In this document: one piece after another, positions 1-5,348 of the stretch
Position numbering within the stretch: position 1 is the stretch's first letter
How the letters are laid out: every line of letters begins with the position of its first letter
NCBI GenBank assembly: GCA_045604405.1
Contig: JAZUNZ010000020.1
Span: 1-9,076 of the forward strand
Length of the DNA: 9,076 bases
Reading direction: 5' to 3'
Source: UMGS1649 sp045604405
Lineage (GTDB): Bacteria > Bacillota > Clostridia > TANB77 > CAG-465
Translations under genes and position numbers: made by a program
The notes under the pieces: generated by a model
What the model was told of the DNA's origin: nothing
Seen by the model: the letters and a program-made list of their open reading frames with translations, nothing else
Databases searched by the model: none

Positions 1-12
1 GATTGGTTGCAT
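1..12 (-). CDS. 5' end of an unidentified minus-strand gene (M-Q-P-I...), cut by the window edge
   Basis: On the minus strand an ATG at 12-10 is followed by the codons for Q, P and I before the window ends. The start is supported by an AAAGGAG Shine-Dalgarno sequence at 27-21 with an 8-nt spacer, and by an extended -10 promoter element just upstream (68-60). Four residues are not enough to identify the product. What stands out is the leader: the Shine-Dalgarno lies inside one arm of a perfect 15-bp inverted repeat. The other arm is upstream of the predicted transcription start. Confidence 0.55.
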
Positions 13-15
13 AAC

Positions 16-82
16 AAAAACTCCTTTCGTTTTTATATCTGCATGTCGGAATGCTTGATATTATATCACGAAAGGAGTTTTT
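16..82 (-). repeat. 15-bp perfect inverted repeat enclosing a promoter and covering a Shine-Dalgarno
   Basis: The arms are 16-30 (AAAAACTCCTTTCGT) and 68-82 (its exact reverse complement), with 37 bp between. In minus-strand RNA the 3' arm carries the AAAGGAG of the gene starting at position 12 and the 5' arm is its perfect complement. A transcript that reads through both arms could therefore hide the ribosome binding site in a long stem. The arms have no target-site duplication around them, so this does not look like an insertion sequence end pair. Confidence 0.9.
60..68 (-). promoter_or_regulatory. Extended -10 promoter element for the gene starting at position 12
   Basis: Read on the minus strand, 68-60 is TGATATAAT, a perfect extended -10 (TG-N-TATAAT). 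No good -35 is present at 16-18 bp spacing (TAGTAT at 88-83 is poor), as expected for an extended -10 promoter. Initiation about 7 nt downstream (near 53) would give a leader of about 40 nt that carries the Shine-Dalgarno but not its complementary arm at 68-82. Confidence 0.5.
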
Positions 83-140
83 ATACTACAAAGCTTAAGC
101 CTACTCTACTACCGGCAAAGCCGGAAGATTATATTTCATT

Positions 141-176
141 AAAAAATGCGAAGAAATAATATTCTTCGCATTTTTT
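141..176 (-). terminator. Strong, nearly symmetric rho-independent terminator
   Basis: Arms 141-155 (AAAAAATGCGAAGAA) and 162-176 are perfectly complementary over 15 bp with a 6-nt loop. Each strand ends the stem in six T residues, so it can work in both directions. On the minus strand it lies 62 nt downstream of the tRNA-Gly 3' end and is the natural end of the bofA/tRNA transcript. The remainder of 83-237 holds only a small CCGGC/GCCGG hairpin at 112-124 and a weak CCCA/TGGG dyad near 198-207; I see no gene there. Confidence 0.85.
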
Positions 177-237
177 GTCCTCTTTTTTTATAATGTCTCC
201 CAAATGGGGTTCACATCATTAAGAACACTCTTTATTT

Positions 238-311
238 TGGAGCGGAATGTGGGAATCGAACCCACGCCGAAAGATCGGAAGCCTTGCATTCTACCACTAA
301 ACTAATTCCGC
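238..311 (-). tRNA. tRNA-Gly (anticodon UCC), CCA end encoded
   Basis: The minus strand folds as a cloverleaf. The acceptor stem is GCGGAAT/ATTCCGC (311-305 with 248-242). The D arm is GTTT-AGTGGTA-GAAT with the GG needed for tertiary contacts. The anticodon loop is CTTCCGA, giving UCC. The T arm is GTGGG-TTCGATT-CCCAC. The discriminator is U, as expected for bacterial tRNA-Gly, followed by genomic CCA at 240-238. The anticodon stem is weak: CAAGG against TCTTT has one C/U mismatch and a G-U pair next to the loop, and position 37 is G rather than the usual A. The identity rests on the anticodon and discriminator, and the gene looks intact outside this arm. It has its own promoter at 322-350 and may also be reached by read-through from bofA. 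Confidence 0.88.
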
Positions 312-340
312 CTATGGTAGTATTTTACCATAAGCGGAAT
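305..340 (-). repeat. Imperfect hairpin overlapping the tRNA 5' acceptor strand
   Basis: ATTCCGC (305-311) is complementary to GCGGAAT (334-340), and TATGGTA (313-319) to TACCATA (326-332), with one mismatch between them and a 6-nt loop. In minus-strand RNA the upstream arm is a second copy of the tRNA 3' acceptor sequence. It could pair with the tRNA 5' strand in any transcript starting upstream of position 340. Confidence 0.85.
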
Positions 341-350
341 GTTATTGCAA
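322..350 (-). promoter_or_regulatory. Promoter of the tRNA-Gly gene
   Basis: On the minus strand, TTGCAA (350-345) and TAAAAT (327-322) are separated by 17 bp, with TG one base upstream of the -10 (an extended -10). The predicted start, near 315, would leave only about 4 nt before the mature tRNA 5' end. The whole promoter fits between the bofA stop codon and the tRNA. Confidence 0.6.
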
Positions 351-605
351 TTAAAATATTAAAAAGAATATCAGCACCCCTATAAATCCAGGTATTCCTA
401 ACAAGCCTACTATTAAAGCTGTAATCCAATTTATTGGAAGTACGATTCCAAGCCAGGCTGCACCAAACGAATTAAATAAGAAAAGTAGCGCAACACCTAT
501 TGCAATGTTTATTGCAAGCTTAAAAATCTTTTTAAGTGGCCAAGCAAATATTTTTACTATTATAATAAGAGCAACTAACGCGCCAATAAAACCTAAATAT
601 TCCAT
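351..605 (-). CDS. bofA: BofA-family protein (pro-sigma-K processing inhibitor family)
   Basis: An 84-residue, very hydrophobic protein close to the usual BofA length of about 87 residues. Hydrophobic segments lie at about 2-20, 30-50 and 56-84. The family signature is clear: an N-I-A-I-G stretch near 33-37, L-F-L-F-N at 41-45, and L-P-I-N-x-x-T-A-L-I-V-G-L-L-G-I-P-G at about 56-73. In Bacillus, BofA sits in the outer forespore membrane and, with SpoIVFA, holds the intramembrane protease SpoIVFB inactive, delaying sigma-K activation. Whether that full circuit exists here cannot be seen. The start is supported by AGGAGG (618-613) 7 nt upstream. It lies 44 nt after obgE with no terminator between, so it is probably co-transcribed with obgE; no sigma-E-type promoter was evident in the gap. 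The tRNA-Gly follows. Confidence 0.88.
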   Translation of the reverse strand: MEYLGFIGALVALIIIVKIFAWPLKKIFKLAINIAIGVALLFLFNSFGAAWLGIVLPINWITALIVGLLGIPGFIGVLIFFLIF

Positions 606-649
606 ACCTTATCCTCCTATTTATACATGCTATGCATTTTGTCCACAAA

Positions 650-1930
650 TTATTCTTCCCAATTAAACTTAAAGCCTTTAATATCCACTGTGTCCCCGGC
701 TTTTATATCCATTTGTCTAAGCTTTTCCATAACTCCCATAGTCTTTAGTGAGCGTTGCATATATTGTCTTGATTCGAAATCTTCCACGTTTACTCTACGC
801 ATAAGCCTATCTATAGCTGGCCCTTTTACAACGTATTCACATTCAACAATTTCGATCCAAAACTCCTCTTCTGTCTTGCCCGCTAAAGAAATGGTAAATA
901 TTTCTTCATCTGCTGAAGCCACTACTTCTTCTGGCAATTCTTTTAGCTCTTTAGAAACTAGTTCGATTAACTCATCAATATTAGTTTTAGTTGCAGCAGA
1001 AATACAAATAAGCTGTCTACCATCTCTTTTACATACTTCTCTTAATTCTTCTAATTTTTCATTATCCACAAGAACATCAGATTTATTTGCTACAACTATT
1101 TGTGGCTTCTCTGCAAGCTTCTCACTAAACTTTCTAAGCTCTACATTTATAGTATAATAGTCATCTATTGGATCTCTATTCTCACTTCCAGATATGTCTA
1201 TTACATGTAGCAATATTCTATTTCTCTCAACATGTCTTAAAAACTTAATACCAAGGCCTACACCTTCACTTGCTCCTTCAATAATTCCAGGTATATCTGC
1301 CATTACAAATGTTGAACCATCTTTTGCTCTAACTACTCCTAGGCTAGGTTCCAGCGTTGTAAAATGATAGTTTGCAATTTTAGGCTTAGCAGAAGATACT
1401 GTAGAAATTATTGTAGACTTGCCCACATTAGGGAATCCAACTAAACCTACATCTGCTATAAGCTTTAATTCAAGCTCTAGTTCTTTTTCTTCACCAGGCT
1501 CACCTTGCTCAGAAAAACGAGGCGCTTGACGCACAGAATTAGCAAAATGTTGATTGCCTTTTCCACCTCGTCCACCTTTTGCTATAACAGCTTCTGCTTC
1601 ATCTGTTGCAAGATCTGCTATAATTTTTCCAGTATTTAAGTCCCTTACGACTGTTCCTTTAGGAACATCAACTATAACATCTTCTGCGCTCTTTCCAGTA
1701 CAATTTTTCTTTGCACCATTTTCTCCATTTTTTGCTTCTATTTTTTTATTGTAACTAAAGTTAAGTAACGTATTCATTCCAGGATGCACTTTAAAAATAA
1801 TACTACCACCATTTCCACCGTCACCGCCATCTGGCCCGCCATTATCTACATATTTTTCTCTATGGAATGTCATAGCACCATTTCCGCCGTTTCCAGCCTT
1901 AACTTTTATTTTAGTATAATCTACAAACAT
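650..1930 (-). CDS. obgE: Obg-family GTPase (ObgE/CgtA), ribosome assembly and stress control
   Basis: A 426-residue Obg GTPase, typical of Firmicutes. Residues 1-158 form the glycine-rich Obg fold (repeated GNGGNG, GGPDGGDGGNGG and GGRGGKG blocks). Residues 159-330 form the G domain, with G1 GFPNVGKS (165-172), switch residues TTLEP (191-195), G3 DIPG (212-215), G4 NKSD (282-285) and G5 SAAT (311-314). Residues from about 340 to the end match the OCT C-terminal domain found in Gram-positive Obg proteins. Obg binds the 50S subunit late in assembly and responds to GTP/GDP and (p)ppGpp. The start has AAAGGAG at 1943-1937 with a 6-nt spacer; that site lies within the last codons of the upstream gene, whose TAG stop directly abuts the obgE ATG. 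Obg is often encoded next to rplU-rpmA; here those genes are about 3.4 kb away in a separate transcription unit. Confidence 0.97.
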   Translation of the reverse strand: MFVDYTKIKVKAGNGGNGAMTFHREKYVDNGGPDGGDGGNGGSIIFKVHPGMNTLLNFSYNKKIEAKNGENGAKKNCTGKSAEDVIVDVPKGTVVRDLNTGKIIADLATDEAEAVIAKGGRGGKGNQHFANSVRQAPRFSEQGEPGEEKELELELKLIADVGLVGFPNVGKSTIISTVSSAKPKIANYHFTTLEPSLGVVRAKDGSTFVMADIPGIIEGASEGVGLGIKFLRHVERNRILLHVIDISGSENRDPIDDYYTINVELRKFSEKLAEKPQIVVANKSDVLVDNEKLEELREVCKRDGRQLICISAATKTNIDELIELVSKELKELPEEVVASADEEIFTISLAGKTEEEFWIEIVECEYVVKGPAIDRLMRRVNVEDFESRQYMQRSLKTMGVMEKLRQMDIKAGDTVDIKGFKFNWEE

Positions 1931-3340
1931 CTATATCTCCTTTACTGTCCTTTCTGTTTCACTTATGTTCCTTTGTTTATTTATCTTATTATCATAATTT
2001 GTAACTTCTATTATTGAATTTGTATTTTCGGATAAATAATCAAACATCGTATTATCTTTATCTTCAGATTGGTCCACATTATCTATCTTGCTTTCTTCTA
2101 ATAACTTAGTATCTTTTTTCTTTCCGAAAATTTTAGTAAATATTTCTTTTAATTTATGTGTCCATTTTTTACTTTTTTGCATTTCGTCATATTTAGGTTG
2201 AACCCTATCTTGTCTTGCTTGCCTGCTGTCCATATATTCTTTAAAAGTTGTGTCAAAAGTAGTATCATATTCATTTACAACTTCACCCGTTTCTTGATTC
2301 TGTAAAGGCAAACCTATATATTCAGGTACTGTGCTTTGTTTTCCTTTTATTCTATCTAAATTTCCAAAGAAATATTCTGTTGCTACTGAATTTTCCATAT
2401 CTTTTATGTTAAATTCATCCATATAACAAAATTTAGTTGATTCTTTTAGCTTCTTACCTCTAGTTTGCTCACTATTTTCTATTATAGCTAACTTTTGAAG
2501 CTTCTTTCCACCAACTTGTTCATACTCTATATTTTTTACAACTATTGTTCTTCCATCTTTTTCATAGACATATGACTTATCTTTTTCTTCTTGTATAAAC
2601 TGTCTATTTGCTCTAGCAAAATCTTTCTTCCTTCTAATTTGTTCTTTATATTCTTCTCTTTGCGCTCTATATTGCTTTAAAGAACTTCTTGCTCTTTTAA
2701 CCTCAGACATATATGTTGTTAACATGTATTTTATGTTTCCCATTTTATCATGTTCTAATTTTTCCAGTAGTTCTTCAGAAGGAATATACTCGTAGTCCAT
2801 TGGCACTTCGTTAAACTTATATTTTCCTTGTTCATCTAATTCTAATACATACTTCACAAGTTTTGTATCTGTACCGTCAATGTCTAATCTACCCTCATAC
2901 GTTATGGCACCATCTTGCGCCCTTCTTCTAAAGTTGTTTATCTCGTGCTCATCCGGCCTTGTACTTACTGCATAGTACTCATAGCAACCACTAAAAGGCG
3001 ACATCTTCTTAGGCAGGTTTCTAATATAATCATCTACGTTAAATGTGGCGCTATCAAACATATACACCATGTCTGAGTGTGTCTTTTTCCCTTTTGTGTC
3101 AATACTTGCTGTAAAGTGATTATTTAAAACTCCTTTTGTTGGTATTAAAAAGCCGGATTGCATAATTTTTTCTGCATTTTCTTTGGACGTAAAGTGTACA
3201 AATCTTCTATTTTTATCTTCTCCAAAATTTTTCTTTTCTGCATCAGATAATTCTAGTTGTTTACTCTTCAAATATTCAATTGTAAGTGCATCATAAGCTA
3301 CCGCTGCCCCAGCGCCTAAAACCAAATATTCTGCAATCAC
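1931..3340 (-). CDS. Uncharacterised 469-aa protein with possible ADP-ribosyltransferase-like N-terminal domain
   Basis: I do not recognise the whole protein. A hydrophobic N-terminus (about 2-20, with one Asp) could be a membrane anchor. Residues 46-66 (RFVHFTSKENAEKIM, then a glycine followed by LIP) resemble the first core strand and helix of ADP-ribosyltransferase-fold proteins such as KptA, DarT-like and HYD1-type toxins, which carry H-x-T followed by a helix ending in a Gly-hydrophobic turn. VYMF (92-95) could supply the central aromatic position, and E-V-P...Y-I-P-S-E-E (178-190) the C-terminal acidic position. Residues 205-255 are highly charged and probably coiled coil; 258-335 look beta-rich; 385-410 are basic; and 411-469 are polar and probably disordered. 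The start is GTG (3340-3338) with AGGAGG 7 nt upstream (3353-3348). It lies 23 nt after trpS and its TAG stop touches the obgE ATG, so it is operonic and probably translationally coupled to obgE. The enzyme-fold call is inference from short motifs. Confidence 0.8.
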   Translation of the reverse strand: MIAEYLVLGAGAAVAYDALTIEYLKSKQLELSDAEKKNFGEDKNRRFVHFTSKENAEKIMQSGFLIPTKGVLNNHFTASIDTKGKKTHSDMVYMFDSATFNVDDYIRNLPKKMSPFSGCYEYYAVSTRPDEHEINNFRRRAQDGAITYEGRLDIDGTDTKLVKYVLELDEQGKYKFNEVPMDYEYIPSEELLEKLEHDKMGNIKYMLTTYMSEVKRARSSLKQYRAQREEYKEQIRRKKDFARANRQFIQEEKDKSYVYEKDGRTIVVKNIEYEQVGGKKLQKLAIIENSEQTRGKKLKESTKFCYMDEFNIKDMENSVATEYFFGNLDRIKGKQSTVPEYIGLPLQNQETGEVVNEYDTTFDTTFKEYMDSRQARQDRVQPKYDEMQKSKKWTHKLKEIFTKIFGKKKDTKLLEESKIDNVDQSEDKDNTMFDYLSENTNSIIEVTNYDNKINKQRNISETERTVKEI

Positions 3341-3363
3341 TATGCTTCCTCCTATTGTTCTTT

Positions 3364-4389
3364 TTAATCTTCAAAATAATTAATCTTCATTGCATCTTTA
3401 ACTTGTCTTAAAGTTTCCTTTGTTATTTCTCTTACTTTCTTTGTTCCATCCTCTAATATTTTTTGTACTTCCTCTTTATGTGATTCGTAATATCTTCTTC
3501 TTTCCCTTATTGGCTCTAAATGTTTTATTATATTGTCTGCTAATTCTTTTTTACAATTTGCACATCCTCTGTGTCCTTTTTTACATTCATCACATATAGT
3601 TTCTAAATTGTCCTGACTAAATAATTTGTGATAATATGCTACCATACAAACATCTGGATTTGCAGGATCATCTTTTCTAATTTTATCCGGATCCGTAACT
3701 GCAGATTTTACCTTTGCTCTAATAGTTTCATCATCATCTGCAAGATAAATTGCATTACCTAGACTCTTGCCCATTTTTGAATTTCCATCTAGTCCCTTTA
3801 TTCTAGCATTTTTACTTACTAGTGCTTCTGGCTCATGTAAAATTTCTTTGCCATTTCCATATAACGAATTAAACTTTCTTACAATCTCTCTAGCTTGCTC
3901 TATAAGAGGCATTTGATCCTCACCACATGGAACTAAATCTGCATTAAATGCTGTTATATCTGCTGCTTGGCTTACAGGATATCCCAAAAAGCCATATGTT
4001 ACAGATTCTCCACTGTTTCCAAACAATTCTTTCTTTTGTGCTATTTCTGTTTTTATTGTTGGGTTCCTTTGTAGTCTTGAAACTGTTACAAGATTAGAAT
4101 AAAAAACTGTAAGTTCTGCTATTTCCGGTATCATTGACTGTATAAAAAATGTTACTTTATTTGGATCTAATCCTGACGCTAAATTATCTATTGTTGTTTC
4201 TAATATGTTTTCTCTTACCTTTTCAGGATTATTAAAATTATCTGTTAAGGCTTGAACATCTGCTACAAGAATATATGTATCATAATCATCTTGTAGTTTT
4301 ACTCTATTTTGTAATGAACCGAAGTAATGACCAATGTGTAATTTTCCCGTTGGTCTATCTCCTGTTAATATTCTTTTCCTCTTTTCCAT
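3364..4389 (-). CDS. trpS: Tryptophanyl-tRNA synthetase (class I)
   Basis: A 341-residue protein of normal TrpRS length. It charges tRNA-Trp with tryptophan in the cytoplasm using ATP. The N-terminal motif TGDRPTGKLHIGH contains the class I HIGH signature at 18-21. The second ATP-binding signature is KMGKS at 205-209. The TrpRS-typical G-D-R-P-T-G and C-G-E-D-Q (155-159) segments are present. Beyond the usual core there is a cysteine set at C248, C266, C269, C276 and C279. The last three spacings (C269-x6-C276-x2-C279) match the distal half of the iron-sulphur motif described for Thermotoga maritima TrpRS. The start follows GAGGTGA (4402-4396) with a 6-nt spacer. It is the first gene of the probable trpS / 469-aa protein / obgE / bofA operon. 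I saw no T-box-sized leader. Confidence 0.96.
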   Translation of the reverse strand: MEKRKRILTGDRPTGKLHIGHYFGSLQNRVKLQDDYDTYILVADVQALTDNFNNPEKVRENILETTIDNLASGLDPNKVTFFIQSMIPEIAELTVFYSNLVTVSRLQRNPTIKTEIAQKKELFGNSGESVTYGFLGYPVSQAADITAFNADLVPCGEDQMPLIEQAREIVRKFNSLYGNGKEILHEPEALVSKNARIKGLDGNSKMGKSLGNAIYLADDDETIRAKVKSAVTDPDKIRKDDPANPDVCMVAYYHKLFSQDNLETICDECKKGHRGCANCKKELADNIIKHLEPIRERRRYYESHKEEVQKILEDGTKKVREITKETLRQVKDAMKINYFED

Positions 4390-4416
4390 AAAAATTCACC
4401 TCATAATACTTAGTAT

Positions 4417-4445
4417 ATTATATAATATTTAAATAAAATATACAA
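4417..4445 (-). promoter_or_regulatory. Probable sigma-A promoter for the trpS operon
   Basis: Minus-strand TATAAT at 4422-4417 is preceded, 17 bp upstream, by TTGTAT at 4445-4440, a weak -35. Initiation near 4410 would leave a leader of only about 20 nt before the trpS ATG, with GAGGTGA in it. The surroundings are almost all A and T, so chance matches are a risk. Confidence 0.45.
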
Positions 4446-4474
4446 TAGCTAACTAATCACTTCTATTGATTTAT

Positions 4475-4503
4475 TTGACATAATATTTGTTGTATGATAT
4501 AAT
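4475..4503 (+). promoter_or_regulatory. Consensus sigma-A promoter for the Cys-rich protein gene
   Basis: TTGACA (4475-4480), exactly 17 bp, then TATAAT (4498-4503), with TG at 4495-4496 giving an extended -10 as well. All twelve hexamer positions match consensus. Initiation is expected near 4510, giving an 85-nt untranslated leader. Confidence 0.85.
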
Positions 4504-4527
4504 TTATAAGCTTTTCAATATTTATAT

Positions 4528-4579
4528 ACATTCAATAATAATTATATTGAATGTTCGATATTTTAATTAATATTAATTA
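4528..4579 (+). promoter_or_regulatory. Two AT-rich dyads in the leader of the Cys-rich protein gene
   Basis: The first is a 10-bp stem (4528-4537 with 4545-4554, ACATTCAATA / TATTGAATGT) with a 7-nt loop. The second is a perfect 16-bp palindrome, TAATTAATATTAATTA, at 4564-4579, ending one base before the AAAGGAG. They could be leader hairpins or protein-binding sites, but palindromes made only of A and T arise easily in such DNA. Confidence 0.4.
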
Positions 4580-4595
4580 TAAAGGAGCTATTACA

Positions 4596-5258
4596 ATGGA
4601 AAAAGAAAAGGTAAATCGCTGGTATCTTACAATTGAAAAAGAAGTGCCGTCAAATATTTTTGAAAGACCTAATGCAAATAAACAGCTTAACCTACTCATG
4701 AAATGTTATAAAGATGCTATAGATAGTCGCATCAAAGAAATAACAAGATTTCTTGACATGAAGCCTTGCAAAGAATTGTCTCATAACAACATCTATGCTC
4801 TATTCAAATCATATTTTTGCAACCATATTGCAAATGAGGCTGTTCATATGGCATTTATGGAGCAAAATACTTATGACATATATGAAAATATTGTGTCTTT
4901 GCTTACAAAAGGTCAAATGCAAGCAGCTATATATGGTAAGCCTATGATAGAAGCTTTTTCAAGAGCTATTCGTTTAATGCCTAAAAACACAGCGGCCGAG
5001 GAAAGACTTCACGATATTAAAATGTATGATCTAAACGAACATTACATTTCCACCAAAAAGCAAAAAAATCGGTGCGGCGAGTGCGGTTGCTCATGTACCT
5101 GTGATGAGGGATGTAAAGGTGACTGGCAAAAATGCACTTCCACAAAAGAATGCAATCATCATTGCGGGTGTTTTATATCTCCAATGATAGAGAATATGCC
5201 GGATAAAAATCGCACTGTACAATGTCATCTAAACCATAACGAAAATTGTGATGAATAA
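4596..5258 (+). CDS. Uncharacterised 220-aa protein with C-terminal cysteine cluster
   Basis: I do not recognise this family. The ATG at 4596 is chosen because AAAGGAG (4581-4587) lies 8 nt upstream. An in-frame ATG at 4551 would add 15 residues but falls in a leader hairpin with no ribosome binding site. Residues 1-150 look mainly helical and carry three scattered Cys (37, 58, 75). Residues 160-192 form the cluster C-x2-C-x-C-x-C-x-C-x3-C-x6-C-x5-C-x3-C-x-C, with a His pair at 188-189; two more Cys are at 210 and 218. There is no signal peptide or membrane segment, so it is probably cytoplasmic. The density of Cys suggests a metal site, several disulphides or a heavily modified peptide tail; nothing visible decides between these. 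It is a single-gene unit with a near-perfect promoter and its own terminator, so it may be strongly expressed. Confidence 0.85.
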   Translation: MEKEKVNRWYLTIEKEVPSNIFERPNANKQLNLLMKCYKDAIDSRIKEITRFLDMKPCKELSHNNIYALFKSYFCNHIANEAVHMAFMEQNTYDIYENIVSLLTKGQMQAAIYGKPMIEAFSRAIRLMPKNTAAEERLHDIKMYDLNEHYISTKKQKNRCGECGCSCTCDEGCKGDWQKCTSTKECNHHCGCFISPMIENMPDKNRTVQCHLNHNENCDE

Positions 5259-5265
5259 TTTTTAC

Positions 5266-5296
5266 AAACCCCCAAGAAAATTTCTTGGGGGTTTTT
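5266..5296 (+). terminator. Rho-independent terminator of the Cys-rich protein gene
   Basis: The stem AAACCCCCAAG (5266-5276) pairs with CTTGGGGGTTT (5284-5294), with a few A-T pairs closing a very small loop. It is followed by the run of T at 5292-5296. It starts 8 nt after the stop codon at 5256-5258. Confidence 0.92.
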
Positions 5297-5310
5297 CTAT
5301 TTGTATAATT

Positions 5311-5340
5311 AAAAAAAGAGATAAGACTTTTTCTTATCTC
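5311..5340 (-). terminator. Rho-independent terminator of the rplU-rpmA operon
   Basis: On the minus strand GAGATAAG (5340-5333) pairs with CTTATCTC (5325-5318), plus one more A-T pair, with a 5-nt loop. Seven T residues follow (5317-5311). It begins 8 nt after the rpmA stop codon. The opposite-facing terminator of the Cys-rich gene lies 14 bp away, so the two convergent units are cleanly separated. Confidence 0.92.
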
Positions 5341-5348
5341 CCAATTAA

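Noticed and set aside
16..82. Inverted repeat as ends of a small transposable element
   Set aside because: Only 37 bp between arms, no flanking target duplication, and the content is explained by a promoter and ribosome binding site.
43..159. Plus-strand 38-codon open frame starting MSECLILYH and ending in the terminator stem
   Set aside because: No ribosome binding site before the ATG, it crosses the inverted repeat and the terminator, and the product resembles nothing known to me.
606..649. Sigma-E-type promoter upstream of bofA (a CATA-like string is present)
   Set aside because: No matching -35 at the required spacing; the match is too short to support.
627..2017. Plus-strand open frames opposite obgE and its upstream gene
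   Set aside because: They are antisense to well-supported genes, rich in Ser/Phe/Leu as expected from reading low-GC coding DNA backwards, and lack ribosome binding sites.
4390..4550. T-box or other tRNA-sensing leader upstream of trpS
   Set aside because: The predicted transcription start leaves only about 20 nt of leader and no T-box-like element was found.
4551..4595. ATG at 4551 as start of the Cys-rich protein
   Set aside because: It lies within a leader hairpin without a Shine-Dalgarno, whereas ATG 4596 has AAAGGAG at good spacing.
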